Of a stretch of 64,000 nt of DNA, positions 1 to 6,476 are shown in pieces. The stretch is from assembly GCA_040217155.1 (NCBI GenBank), contig JAVJNS010000036.1:1-64000 (forward strand), written 5' to 3'. The position numbers and the translations under genes were made by a program. The DNA comes from Pelagibius sp040217155 (GTDB lineage: Bacteria; Pseudomonadota; Alphaproteobacteria; Kiloniellales; Kiloniellaceae). The stretch's first letter is position 1. Each line of letters starts with the position of its first letter. The notes under the pieces were generated by a model that saw nothing but the letters and a program-made list of their open reading frames with translations, did no database searches and was not told the DNA's origin.

Positions 1-325
1 GGTCGGCGCGCAGCGAGGCGATCTTCTCGTTGAGCTCGTCGCCGACGAAGGGAATCGCGGCATAGGGCTGCTCGGGCGACAGGGTCAGGGTCTTGGAAGC
101 GCCGGTGAAGTCGGCGCCGGTGAAAAAGGTGATCCCGGCGGGGGCGGGGGCGCTGCCTGCGGCCGGCGGCTGCGCGGCGTTCTGCGCCGCCGCCGCGGCA
201 GGCAGCAGCACCGCCAGGCTCGCGGCCGCGGCGAACCGCTGGCACGCCCCGCTGCGACGGGCAGACTCCCTGCGCGGGCCGGTGGCCCCGGTGTCGATAA
301 TTCGCTTTGCGCGACAACGCATCAT
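1..325 (-). CDS. Exported beta/gamma-crystallin-like protein (3' end outside window)
   Basis: Reverse-strand reading frame that starts at the ATG at 325 and runs off the left edge; 108 codons are visible. The N-terminus is basic and followed by a hydrophobic Ala/Leu stretch ending in AAAAAQ, which fits a long signal peptide. The mature part begins ITFFTGADFTGASKTLTL and continues through IPFVGDELNEKIASLRA. This is the usual spacing of a beta/gamma-crystallin Greek-key motif (aromatic residue, Gly, later Ser). In bacteria such domains often bind calcium and occur in secreted or envelope proteins. The role here is unknown. A second ATG follows immediately at 322. Confidence 0.6.
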   Translation of the reverse strand, partial: MMRCRAKRIIDTGATGPRRESARRSGACQRFAAAASLAVLLPAAAAAQNAAQPPAAGSAPAPAGITFFTGADFTGASKTLTLSPEQPYAAIPFVGDELNEKIASLRAD

Positions 326-533
326 ATGACGTCCCCTGTTCGCCGGGCTTGCGTGCCCGTCCTTCGACATTTCGTGCACCAACCGGCCCGTCCCGGAGGA
401 GGGCCACTCAACCCCCTATGACCTACTGCGTCCAGCCGATTCTTGGCCAGCAGATATGGACAGGCCGGGCTCGGATCCGCAGACTGCCGCGACCGCCAGC
501 ACTCTCGCCAATTCCAGCCCTAGCCGCAAGACC

Positions 534-1067
534 ATGACCGTCTCAAATCTGCCGCCTGTCACCCTGGTTCTCGGGGGCGCCCGATCGGGCAAGTCCGCCT
601 ACGCCGAGCGGCTGGCCGAGCGCCGGCCGGGCGCCTGCATCTACCTGGCAACGGCGACAGCCGGCGATCCGGAAATGGCGGCGCGCATCGCCGAGCACCA
701 GCTCCGGCGCGGCGAGCGCTGGCGCACGGAAGAAGCGCCGCTGGACCTGGTCGGCGCTCTCAAGGACACGGCATCGGTCCAAGGTGTCGTCTTGGTCGAT
801 TGCCTTACATTATGGCTTTCCAATATTTTGCTGAGAGACCTTAATGTGGAAGATGAATGTGGAAAACTTATCGAAGAGCTGCCGGCACTGGCCGGGCCGG
901 TGATCTTCGTGTCCAACGAAGTCGGCCTTGGCATCGTACCCGACAACGCCTTGGCGCGGCGTTTTCGCGACGATGCCGGGCGCCTCAATCAGGCCGTGGC
1001 GGCGGCCGCCCAGTCGGTGGTTTTCATGGCCGCCGGTCTGCCTCTGGTGCTGAAGACCGCCGAGTGA
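534..1067 (+). CDS. cobU: Bifunctional adenosylcobinamide kinase / adenosylcobinamide-phosphate guanylyltransferase
   Basis: Cytosolic enzyme of the cobalamin nucleotide-loop pathway. It phosphorylates adenosylcobinamide and then transfers GMP to give AdoCbi-GDP. The 177-residue product matches the family length. It carries the P-loop GGARSGKS at residues 14-21, the segment RIAEHQ whose His55 is the expected guanylylated residue, and the VLVDCLTLWLSN and VSNEVGLGIVP signatures. The frame is open to an ATG at 456, but the upstream codons look unrelated to the family, so ATG 534 is chosen. It converges on cbiB, which acts one step earlier in the same pathway, with only 34 bp between them. Some alphaproteobacteria call this gene cobP. 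Confidence 0.93.
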   Translation: MTVSNLPPVTLVLGGARSGKSAYAERLAERRPGACIYLATATAGDPEMAARIAEHQLRRGERWRTEEAPLDLVGALKDTASVQGVVLVDCLTLWLSNILLRDLNVEDECGKLIEELPALAGPVIFVSNEVGLGIVPDNALARRFRDDAGRLNQAVAAAAQSVVFMAAGLPLVLKTAE

Positions 1068-1101
1068 GGCGGAATTCCGGCGCAAAGCGCTTCAAGGTGC
1101 C

Positions 1102-2163
1102 TCAAGCGAGCAGCAGCGCCGCCATGACCGCGGCGAAAAGCAGCGCCCCGGCGGCCAGGTAGAGATCGAGCACTCGGGCGAGATCCGCCGCCGTCACGGC
1201 GCTGCGGCCGTCGCCCATCCAGTGATCCTCCACCGGTTGCCCGCCGTAGTGGCGCGGCCCTGCCAGGGCGAGGCCGAGAGCGCCGGCCAGGGCGGCTTCC
1301 TGCCAGCCGGCGTTGGGCGAGCGGTGCCGGGGCGCATCGCGCCGCATGGCCCGCCAGGCGCCGGCGGCGCTGGCGCCCGGCAACAAGAGAGCGGCGAGAA
1401 CGATCAGCAGCCCCGCGAGGCGGGCTGGAACGTGGTTCACCGCGTCGTCGAGGCGCGCGGCCACCTTGCCGAAGGCTTCGTAGCGGGCATCGCGGTGGCC
1501 GATCATGCTGTCCAGGGTGTTCACCGCCTTATAGGCCAGCAGCCCCGGCAGGCCGAGCAGCAGGAACCAGAAGACGGGCGCCACGAAGCCGTCGGAGAAG
1601 TTCTCGGCGGCGGATTCCGCCGCCGCCCGGGCGACGCCGAAAAGGTCCAGGCTGGCCGGGTCGCGGCCGACGATGTGGGCGACGGCCGACCTGGCCGCCT
1701 CCAGGCTCTCGGCCAGGGCCCGCGCCACCGCCCGCACCGCGTCGTAGAGCCCGCGAAAGGCCAGCAGGCTGCTGGCCAGCAGGCCCTCGACGATCCAGCC
1801 GAAGGGCAGGCCGGCGAGCAGGCCGTGCAGCACGACGCCGAGGCCGCCGGCAGCGGCGACGACGAGGGCCGTGCACACCGCACCGAGCAGGATCCGCCGC
1901 GCGCGCGGCAGGTTCTGGCGGTTAAGGCGCCGGCTCAAGACGGCGATGCCGCCGCCGATCAACGCCACCGGATGCGGCACCAGCCGATAGAGCCACTTCG
2001 GATCGCCGACGACCAGGTCGGTCGCCATGGCGAGCAGCAGTACCGCCAGTATCGGGGCGGCACCCTGCCAAGTTACGCCAGTCAGGAGATCGAGCAGCAC
2101 CGGATCAGCTTTTACCTGGCGTCTCCGGCGCTTGTCCGGCGACGTTCCTCTTGCGGCGTTCAT
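1102..2163 (-). CDS. cbiB: Adenosylcobinamide-phosphate synthase (CbiB/CobD)
   Basis: Integral membrane enzyme that attaches the aminopropanol arm to adenosylcobyric acid. The product is up to 353 residues with several hydrophobic segments and the family motifs NFSDGFVAPVFW, GHRDARYEAFGK, ARLDDAVNHVPARL and SPNAGWQEAALAGALG. From the ATG at 2163 the first ~20 residues are very basic and lie on top of the end of the upstream lipoprotein gene (59-nt overlap). A GTG at 2100, just past that gene's stop, would give a start typical of the family, so the true start is uncertain. It lies downstream of the four-gene exported-protein cluster on the same strand. Confidence 0.92.
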   Translation of the reverse strand: MNAARGTSPDKRRRRQVKADPVLLDLLTGVTWQGAAPILAVLLLAMATDLVVGDPKWLYRLVPHPVALIGGGIAVLSRRLNRQNLPRARRILLGAVCTALVVAAAGGLGVVLHGLLAGLPFGWIVEGLLASSLLAFRGLYDAVRAVARALAESLEAARSAVAHIVGRDPASLDLFGVARAAAESAAENFSDGFVAPVFWFLLLGLPGLLAYKAVNTLDSMIGHRDARYEAFGKVAARLDDAVNHVPARLAGLLIVLAALLLPGASAAGAWRAMRRDAPRHRSPNAGWQEAALAGALGLALAGPRHYGGQPVEDHWMGDGRSAVTAADLARVLDLYLAAGALLFAAVMAALLLA

Positions 2164-2605
2164 GGGCGGAGATCAGCTTGCGAAACAGCACGCCGAAGGA
2201 CTCCATCGTTTCCGGGTCGTCGCGCCGTTGAAATTCAGCGAGGTCGACCCTGCCCAGTTCGCCCGTAGCGGTGGCTTCGACCATTGCCAGGCAAAAAGCT
2301 GCGTCGGCATCTTCTTGCGGCACAGCGAGCAACCCGGAGATCAGCGGAGCGAGTGAAAAGTCGGCCGCGTCACTTCCATAGATGACCTCGCAATAGGCAT
2401 CGGCAACGAATTGGTTTTCGGGGTTTTCGCGCACATCATCGAGCACGTGTTGGAGACCTGACGCTTCGCGGTCTTGGCGATCGTTCGTTGTCTGCAAAGA
2501 ACCCTCGGGCTGAGCGCAAGCAGTGAGTAGAACGAACAGCAACGCTGAGGACGCCCTAGCAAGGGGGCCGGCGATCGCGTTTCCACCTGCTGTCACCAGC
2601 GTCAT
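2105..2605 (-). CDS. Putative lipoprotein, two-cysteine exported family (copy 2, lipoprotein member)
   Basis: 166-residue protein of a family I do not recognise. Residues 20-30 form a hydrophobic stretch ending in the lipobox LLTAC, so Cys30 is probably lipidated. The body shares a module with the three genes upstream: Cys72, then GLLAVP, then FC at Cys105 (33 residues apart), and a C-terminal AHER. The N-terminal part of the module has RENP, also seen in the lipoprotein at 3220-3738. The ATG at 2605 overlaps the preceding stop as ATGA, which suggests translational coupling. The 3' end overlaps the possible cbiB start. Function unknown; a periplasmic or outer-membrane location is inferred. 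Confidence 0.7.
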   Translation of the reverse strand: MTLVTAGGNAIAGPLARASSALLFVLLTACAQPEGSLQTTNDRQDREASGLQHVLDDVRENPENQFVADAYCEVIYGSDAADFSLAPLISGLLAVPQEDADAAFCLAMVEATATGELGRVDLAEFQRRDDPETMESFGVLFRKLISAHERRKRNVAGQAPETPGKS

Positions 2606-3054
2606 TGGTCGACGCCATTCGGCTCGTTCATCTCGGACAGCTCGCGGTGCGCAAAGTAGACGGCGCGCATGAAGCGGCCGAACTCGTAGCTCACAGCGTC
2701 TAGGTTGCTTCCCAAGGTCAATTCCCGGAAGCCGGAGGCCGAGAATCTTCCGGCGCCGACGGCCGTGACCAGCGCCTGGCACGTCGCGGTGACTGCGTCG
2801 TCGGGTTCGACCTGCAACAAGCCTGCCATCGTGTATCGCATGGTCCGCGCGTCTCTGATCGCCGCCATGTACCCCACGCAGGCGCCACTTGCGCTGGAGG
2901 AGTCTCGTGTGCCGAACTCGACCGCTGAGAGCGTGTCCACCAGTTTCTGCTCTGCCGAGCCAACTTCGGCCGCGTCTGCTGACGGTGCTAGGATCCAACT
3001 GACAGCAAATGTCGCAAACACAAAGGCGTAGAGCCCTTGTCTATTCACCGTCAT
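2602..3054 (-). CDS. Putative secreted protein, two-cysteine exported family (copy 2, signal-peptide member)
   Basis: 150-residue hypothetical protein. Residues 1-29 look like a cleavable signal peptide (hydrophobic core FVFATFAVSWILA, then SADAA). The mature part has Cys59 and Cys92, 33 residues apart, an AGLLQV segment between them, QALVTAV after the second Cys, and AVYFAHREL near the end. The same layout occurs in the protein at 3735-4199, where the cysteines are also 33 apart. A disulfide between them is plausible in the periplasm. The stop overlaps the start of the lipoprotein gene by ATGA. No known function can be assigned. Confidence 0.7.
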   Translation of the reverse strand: MTVNRQGLYAFVFATFAVSWILAPSADAAEVGSAEQKLVDTLSAVEFGTRDSSSASGACVGYMAAIRDARTMRYTMAGLLQVEPDDAVTATCQALVTAVGAGRFSASGFRELTLGSNLDAVSYEFGRFMRAVYFAHRELSEMNEPNGVDQ

Positions 3055-3219
3055 TCAGCTTCGTCCTCCTCGAATGAACAGGTGCCTCGGCAGGTCGAGG
3101 CTGACAGATTAGCAGGATTCGCGAGCGCGCGGAATTCGGCGTTGCCTTTGATCCGAGCGAAAGGATCATAGCTTTGCCGGTCGCGGGTCGAGGCCACGAA
3201 AAGTCCGGTCTCCAACCAG

Positions 3220-3738
3220 CTAGAAGACCGCCAAGCGGTTCTCGCGCAGGCGCATCACTTGCTGGGAATTGAGGCGCTCGTGAGCGTAAAGCAGTTCTTT
3301 CAGCAGCTTGCCGAATATTGTGTAGTCGCGGATATCCTCGGGCGCGTCGAAGGCCATCAGTTCTTCGTCGGTCATTCCACCGGACACCGCCACCTCGATC
3401 ACCGCTTTGCAGAAGGTCAGGCCCGCCACTTCCTCCGGCACGCTGAAAAGCGCTCCGAAGAAAGCCTCGTAACGGAACTCCGGGTTGTTCTCGGCCTGCA
3501 GGGCGGCGGCGCAGAGAATTGCTCCCGGTCTGCGCATCTGCGGGTTTTCGCGCATCGCCAGAATGGCTGCGATGAGACTGCCGTCGCCGAGGTTCACGTC
3601 CGGCGCCGCCGGCTTTGCGGGTTCCGACTGACTCGCGCAGGCAGCGAGGAGGAGAGAGAAAAGACCGGCCAGGGCCAGGGCGCGTGGCGCGTGGCGGCCG
3701 GTTCCGGAACGCGGCCGGCCGGACAAGACGGTCATCAA
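3220..3738 (-). CDS. Putative lipoprotein, two-cysteine exported family (copy 1, lipoprotein member)
   Basis: 172-residue hypothetical lipoprotein. Hydrophobic residues 20-33 end in the lipobox LLAAC (Cys34), followed by a Pro/Ala-rich linker. The shared module follows: RENP, Cys76, GALFSVPEE, then TFC at Cys110 (34 apart), a DEELMAF stretch and LLYAHERL. It most resembles the lipoprotein at 2105-2605 (RENP, SVPEE/AVPQE, FC, AHER). Start and upstream stop overlap as ATGA, exactly as in the second pair. A 165-nt gap separates it from the second pair. Function unknown. Confidence 0.7.
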   Translation of the reverse strand: MMTVLSGRPRSGTGRHAPRALALAGLFSLLLAACASQSEPAKPAAPDVNLGDGSLIAAILAMRENPQMRRPGAILCAAALQAENNPEFRYEAFFGALFSVPEEVAGLTFCKAVIEVAVSGGMTDEELMAFDAPEDIRDYTIFGKLLKELLYAHERLNSQQVMRLRENRLAVF

Positions 3739-4199
3739 CTGGGTCCCCCTCGCGCCTCGCTGCGCAGCAAATCTTCGTGGGCATAGAACACTTCGCGGAT
3801 CACGCGGCCGGCGGCCAGGCTCTGTTTGTAGTTGTCGCTGTCGTCTAAGAAGAGCCGAAAATCCGCCGCCGTCAGCCGATCGCCGACCACGGCCTGCACG
3901 AGCGCGCGGCAGAACACCCGAAAGGCCGCCACCTTGGCGACGCCCAGCAGGCCGGCGACGGTTTCACGGATCTGCCGGTCGCCGTCTTCTCTGTAGAGGT
4001 CGAGCACACAGCCCTGTTCGACCTTTTCCCTTTTCGCTTCCACCGCCTCCGGCGATCCGTTTTTCAGGTCTGCGATGGCATTCAGCCAGGCTTCGTAGGT
4101 GACCTGGTCCGAGGCCCGCTGGGCGTAGGAGGGCGCCGCGGCAAGGGCGGCGCAGAGCGTGAGTGGCAGCGCCACTCGCTTGAAGCTGGATCGGGACAT
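3735..4199 (-). CDS. Putative secreted protein, two-cysteine exported family (copy 1, signal-peptide member)
   Basis: 154-residue hypothetical protein, first gene of the four-gene cluster. Residues 1-26 form a typical signal peptide ending SYAQ. The mature domain has Cys64 and Cys97 (33 apart), AGLLGV between them, FCRALVQAV, TAADFRLFLDD and VFYAHEDLL. This pattern recurs in the other three genes and defines a local paralogous family: C, about 20 residues, GLL-V, FC-A-V, DF, AHE. The rest of the short upstream gap (4200-4268) shows no clear promoter. Function unknown. Confidence 0.7.
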   Translation of the reverse strand: MSRSSFKRVALPLTLCAALAAAPSYAQRASDQVTYEAWLNAIADLKNGSPEAVEAKREKVEQGCVLDLYREDGDRQIRETVAGLLGVAKVAAFRVFCRALVQAVVGDRLTAADFRLFLDDSDNYKQSLAAGRVIREVFYAHEDLLRSEARGGPS

Positions 4200-4268
4200 A
4201 CCGGCACTCTTCGCGATCGTTCAATCCGAGTTTCAGCAAGCTAACAAAGATGGCCGCGGTCCGTTACG

Positions 4269-5291
4269 TTAATCTGCATCGTTGTCGAAGACGGAGCGGT
4301 AAGGGAACAGGGCGGGGATGCCGCCGGTGTGGAGGAAGACCACCGTTTCGCCGGCGCTGAAGCGGCCGGCTTCGATCAGTCCCAGGAGCCCGGCCATGGC
4401 CTTGCCGCTGTACACCGGGTCGAGCAGCAGGCCTTCCAGGCGGGCGCAGCGCTCGACCGCTTCACGCATGGTCCCGGTCGGCAGGCCATAGGCCTCGCCG
4501 GCGTAGCCGACTTCCAGGATCACCGCCTCTTGCGGGAAGCTGCCCGGCAGTCGCAGCTTTTCCCAGACTTCGCCGGCCAGCCGGGTCGCCTCCGCGGCGA
4601 CCGCCTGGGGATTGGCATCGACATCGATGCCGACGACCCGGACGGCGGGCGCCAGTGCGGCGAAGCCGGCTGTCAGGCCGGCCTGAGTGCCGCCGCTGGA
4701 GCTGGCATGCACCACCGCTGCGATATCTTCGCCCTGGCTGGCGGCCTGCGCGGCGAGTTCCCCGGCGGCGGCGGCATAGCCGAGGGCACCGACGGCGTTG
4801 GAGCCGCCGGTCGGGATGAGATAGGGCCGCTTGCCGGCGCGCTTCAGACTCTCGGCCAGGCTCTCCATGGCTGCGGTGCGGTCGGTGCCGGCGTCGTACA
4901 GGTGGACGCGGGCCCCGAACAGGCGGTCGAGTTGAATGTTCCCCGAGAGCTCATAATCCGCCCCGCCCCAAGGCACCACGCGGGTCAGCACCAGTTCGCA
5001 GGCGAGACCGAGTTTCGCGGCCGCCGCGGCGCTCTGGCGCACGTGGTTGGACTGAACGCCGCCGGTGGTGATCACCGTGTCCGCACCTTGCGCCAGTGCC
5101 TCGGCCAGGAGAAACTCCAGCTTGCGGGTCTTGTTACCACCCAGGCCCAGGCCGGTGCAGTCGTCACGCTTCACCAGGAGCCGCGGCCCCCGGAGCGCCG
5201 CGCTGAAGCGGGTAAGCGGCTCCAGAGGAGTCGGCAGGTGGGCGAGGGAGCAGCGGGCGATGCCATCCAGCGCCGCGAGGTTGTCAGTCAT
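4269..5291 (-). CDS. PLP-dependent D-cysteine desulfhydrase / ACC deaminase-family enzyme
   Basis: 340-residue cytosolic enzyme of the fold-type II PLP group that includes D-cysteine desulfhydrase (DcyD), L-cysteate sulfo-lyase (CuyA) and ACC deaminase. KRDDCTGLGLGGNKTRK places the Schiff-base lysine at Lys54. TTGGVQSNHVRQ is the substrate/carboxylate loop, and TGGSNAVGALGY and SSSGGTQAGL are the family glycine-rich loops binding the cofactor phosphate. Substrate cannot be read safely from sequence: D-cysteine, cysteate or a related beta-substituted amino acid are all possible. Its start lies 11 nt from the end of the inverted-repeat element at 5303-5587, so its ribosome-binding region (AAGGA) borders that element. 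Confidence 0.88.
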   Translation of the reverse strand: MTDNLAALDGIARCSLAHLPTPLEPLTRFSAALRGPRLLVKRDDCTGLGLGGNKTRKLEFLLAEALAQGADTVITTGGVQSNHVRQSAAAAAKLGLACELVLTRVVPWGGADYELSGNIQLDRLFGARVHLYDAGTDRTAAMESLAESLKRAGKRPYLIPTGGSNAVGALGYAAAAGELAAQAASQGEDIAAVVHASSSGGTQAGLTAGFAALAPAVRVVGIDVDANPQAVAAEATRLAGEVWEKLRLPGSFPQEAVILEVGYAGEAYGLPTGTMREAVERCARLEGLLLDPVYSGKAMAGLLGLIEAGRFSAGETVVFLHTGGIPALFPYRSVFDNDAD

Positions 5292-5302
5292 GGACCGGGT
5301 CC

Positions 5303-5587
5303 TTAGAGCCTTTCATAGTTAGATTGCAGCAATTCTGTTTTCGATCGGCGCGGCGATCCGTCAGGAGGCGGGAGAAGGGCGATGCGGCGCATCGGGCAAG
5401 CCTGCCGACGCCGCGGACGCCCGCCGCTTGAAAACCCGTAAGGGCCGGGCGGCTTTGCGCCAATGCCTTCGGGCTTTGGCTTGGCCATAGCGCCGCTATG
5501 CCCCGCGCCAATTCCCCCAAAGCACCTGGGATCTTGGCACAAATCCGCTCCGGCAGAATGGTTCAATCTAACTATCAAAGGCTCTAA
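5303..5587. mobile_element. MITE-like element with 24-bp terminal inverted repeats
   Basis: Terminal arms 5303-5326 and 5564-5587 are inverted copies with 23 of 24 positions matching (they begin TTAGAGCC and end GGCTCTAA). TA sits at or next to both outer ends, as in TA-targeting IS630/mariner-type elements. Each half also carries a perfect 7+1+7 palindrome: CGATGCGGCGCATCG at 5380-5394 and CATAGCGCCGCTATG at 5486-5500. No transposase is encoded. The element fills the whole gap between the desulfhydrase-like gene and ppa, and its right end contains the ppa stop codon. It may instead be a structured intergenic repeat; the mobile origin is inference. Confidence 0.6.
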
Positions 5588-6114
5588 TTGCCGGCCTCGG
5601 CTTGGATCGCCTTTTCGATCATGCGGCAGGCTTCGTCCGATTCGCCCCAGCGTTTGATCTTGACCCACTTCGCCGGCTCCAGGTCCTTGTAGTGAGCGAA
5701 GAAGTGGGCGATCTGGTCGAGCAGAATTTGCGGCAGACCGCGATAGGATGACACGTTGGCATAGTAAGGATGCAGTGCGTCGACCGGCACCGAGAGCACT
5801 TTCTCGTCCTCGCCGGCTTCGTCTTCCATGATCAGCACGCCGATCGGTCGCACCCGGACGACGGCGCCCGGGATGACCGGGATGGTGCTGGCGATGAGGA
5901 TGTCGACCGGATCCCCGTCGTCGGCGAGCGTGTGCGGAATGAACCCGTAATTCAGCGGATACTGCATCGAGGTATGCAGGAAACGGTCGACGTAGATGGC
6001 GCCGGATTCCTTGTCCATCTCGTACTTTACCGGCTGTGCGCCCAGGGGAACTTCAACAATAGCGTTCAAATCCCAAGGGGGATTCTTGCCGACCGGGATT
6101 TTGCTGATATCCAA
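5584..6114 (-). CDS. ppa: Inorganic pyrophosphatase (family I)
   Basis: Soluble cytosolic enzyme hydrolysing pyrophosphate to phosphate, which pulls biosynthetic reactions forward. The 176 residues match bacterial family I length. The signature DGDPVD at residues 66-71 supplies metal-binding aspartates; KYEMDKESGAIYVDRFL and YPLNYGFIPHT are further conserved active-site stretches. The last codons and the TAG stop fall inside the right terminal repeat of the adjacent element, so the present C-terminus may have been reset when that element arrived. Expressed alone from an AT-richer upstream region. Confidence 0.96.
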   Translation of the reverse strand: MDISKIPVGKNPPWDLNAIVEVPLGAQPVKYEMDKESGAIYVDRFLHTSMQYPLNYGFIPHTLADDGDPVDILIASTIPVIPGAVVRVRPIGVLIMEDEAGEDEKVLSVPVDALHPYYANVSSYRGLPQILLDQIAHFFAHYKDLEPAKWVKIKRWGESDEACRMIEKAIQAEAGN

Positions 6115-6476
6115 CGTTTTCTCCTCAGTTTTCGGGCGCTTTGCCTCATTTTTCGCACCGCAATGGCGCCGCCGTCTTTACCAATTGTTAACGCCGCGAG
6201 CCTATTAATAAACCGTTAGCGCGAAGATTTCCGCGACAAGGAAGAACAAGCTAAACAATTGAAAAACAATATAATAATTGATGTTCCCTCGCTTGTTCGC
6301 TGCGGCTGAAAGCAGGGAACACCTGTCTGAGGCGGCAGGAGGGTACGACGAGCTATTAACTCTGGGTCTATGGCCTCTTTGCGCGGTTTTGGCAAGGCGG
6401 CAGAGCAATGGGAGAATCCCGGCGGATGGCATCCGGGGACGCCCCGGGGATGCAAATTGATGCAGTGTGAGACGGC
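6115..6476. other. Intergenic region, AT-rich, divergent promoters for ppa and the histidine kinase
   Basis: 362 bp without a gene between divergent ppa and the sensor kinase. About 6180-6290 is markedly AT-rich for this window (for example AACAATATAATAATTGATG) and is the likely promoter zone. Near the kinase start, GCATCC at 6429-6434 can pair with GGATGC at 6448-6453, with an inner GGGG/CCCC, forming a bulged hairpin. No specific regulator site was recognised. Confidence 0.4.

Noticed and set aside
326..533. Possible cobalamin riboswitch upstream of cobU
   Set aside because: A short GGCCACT resembles part of one B12-aptamer motif, but no B12 box or the rest of the conserved core was found in the 208-bp region.
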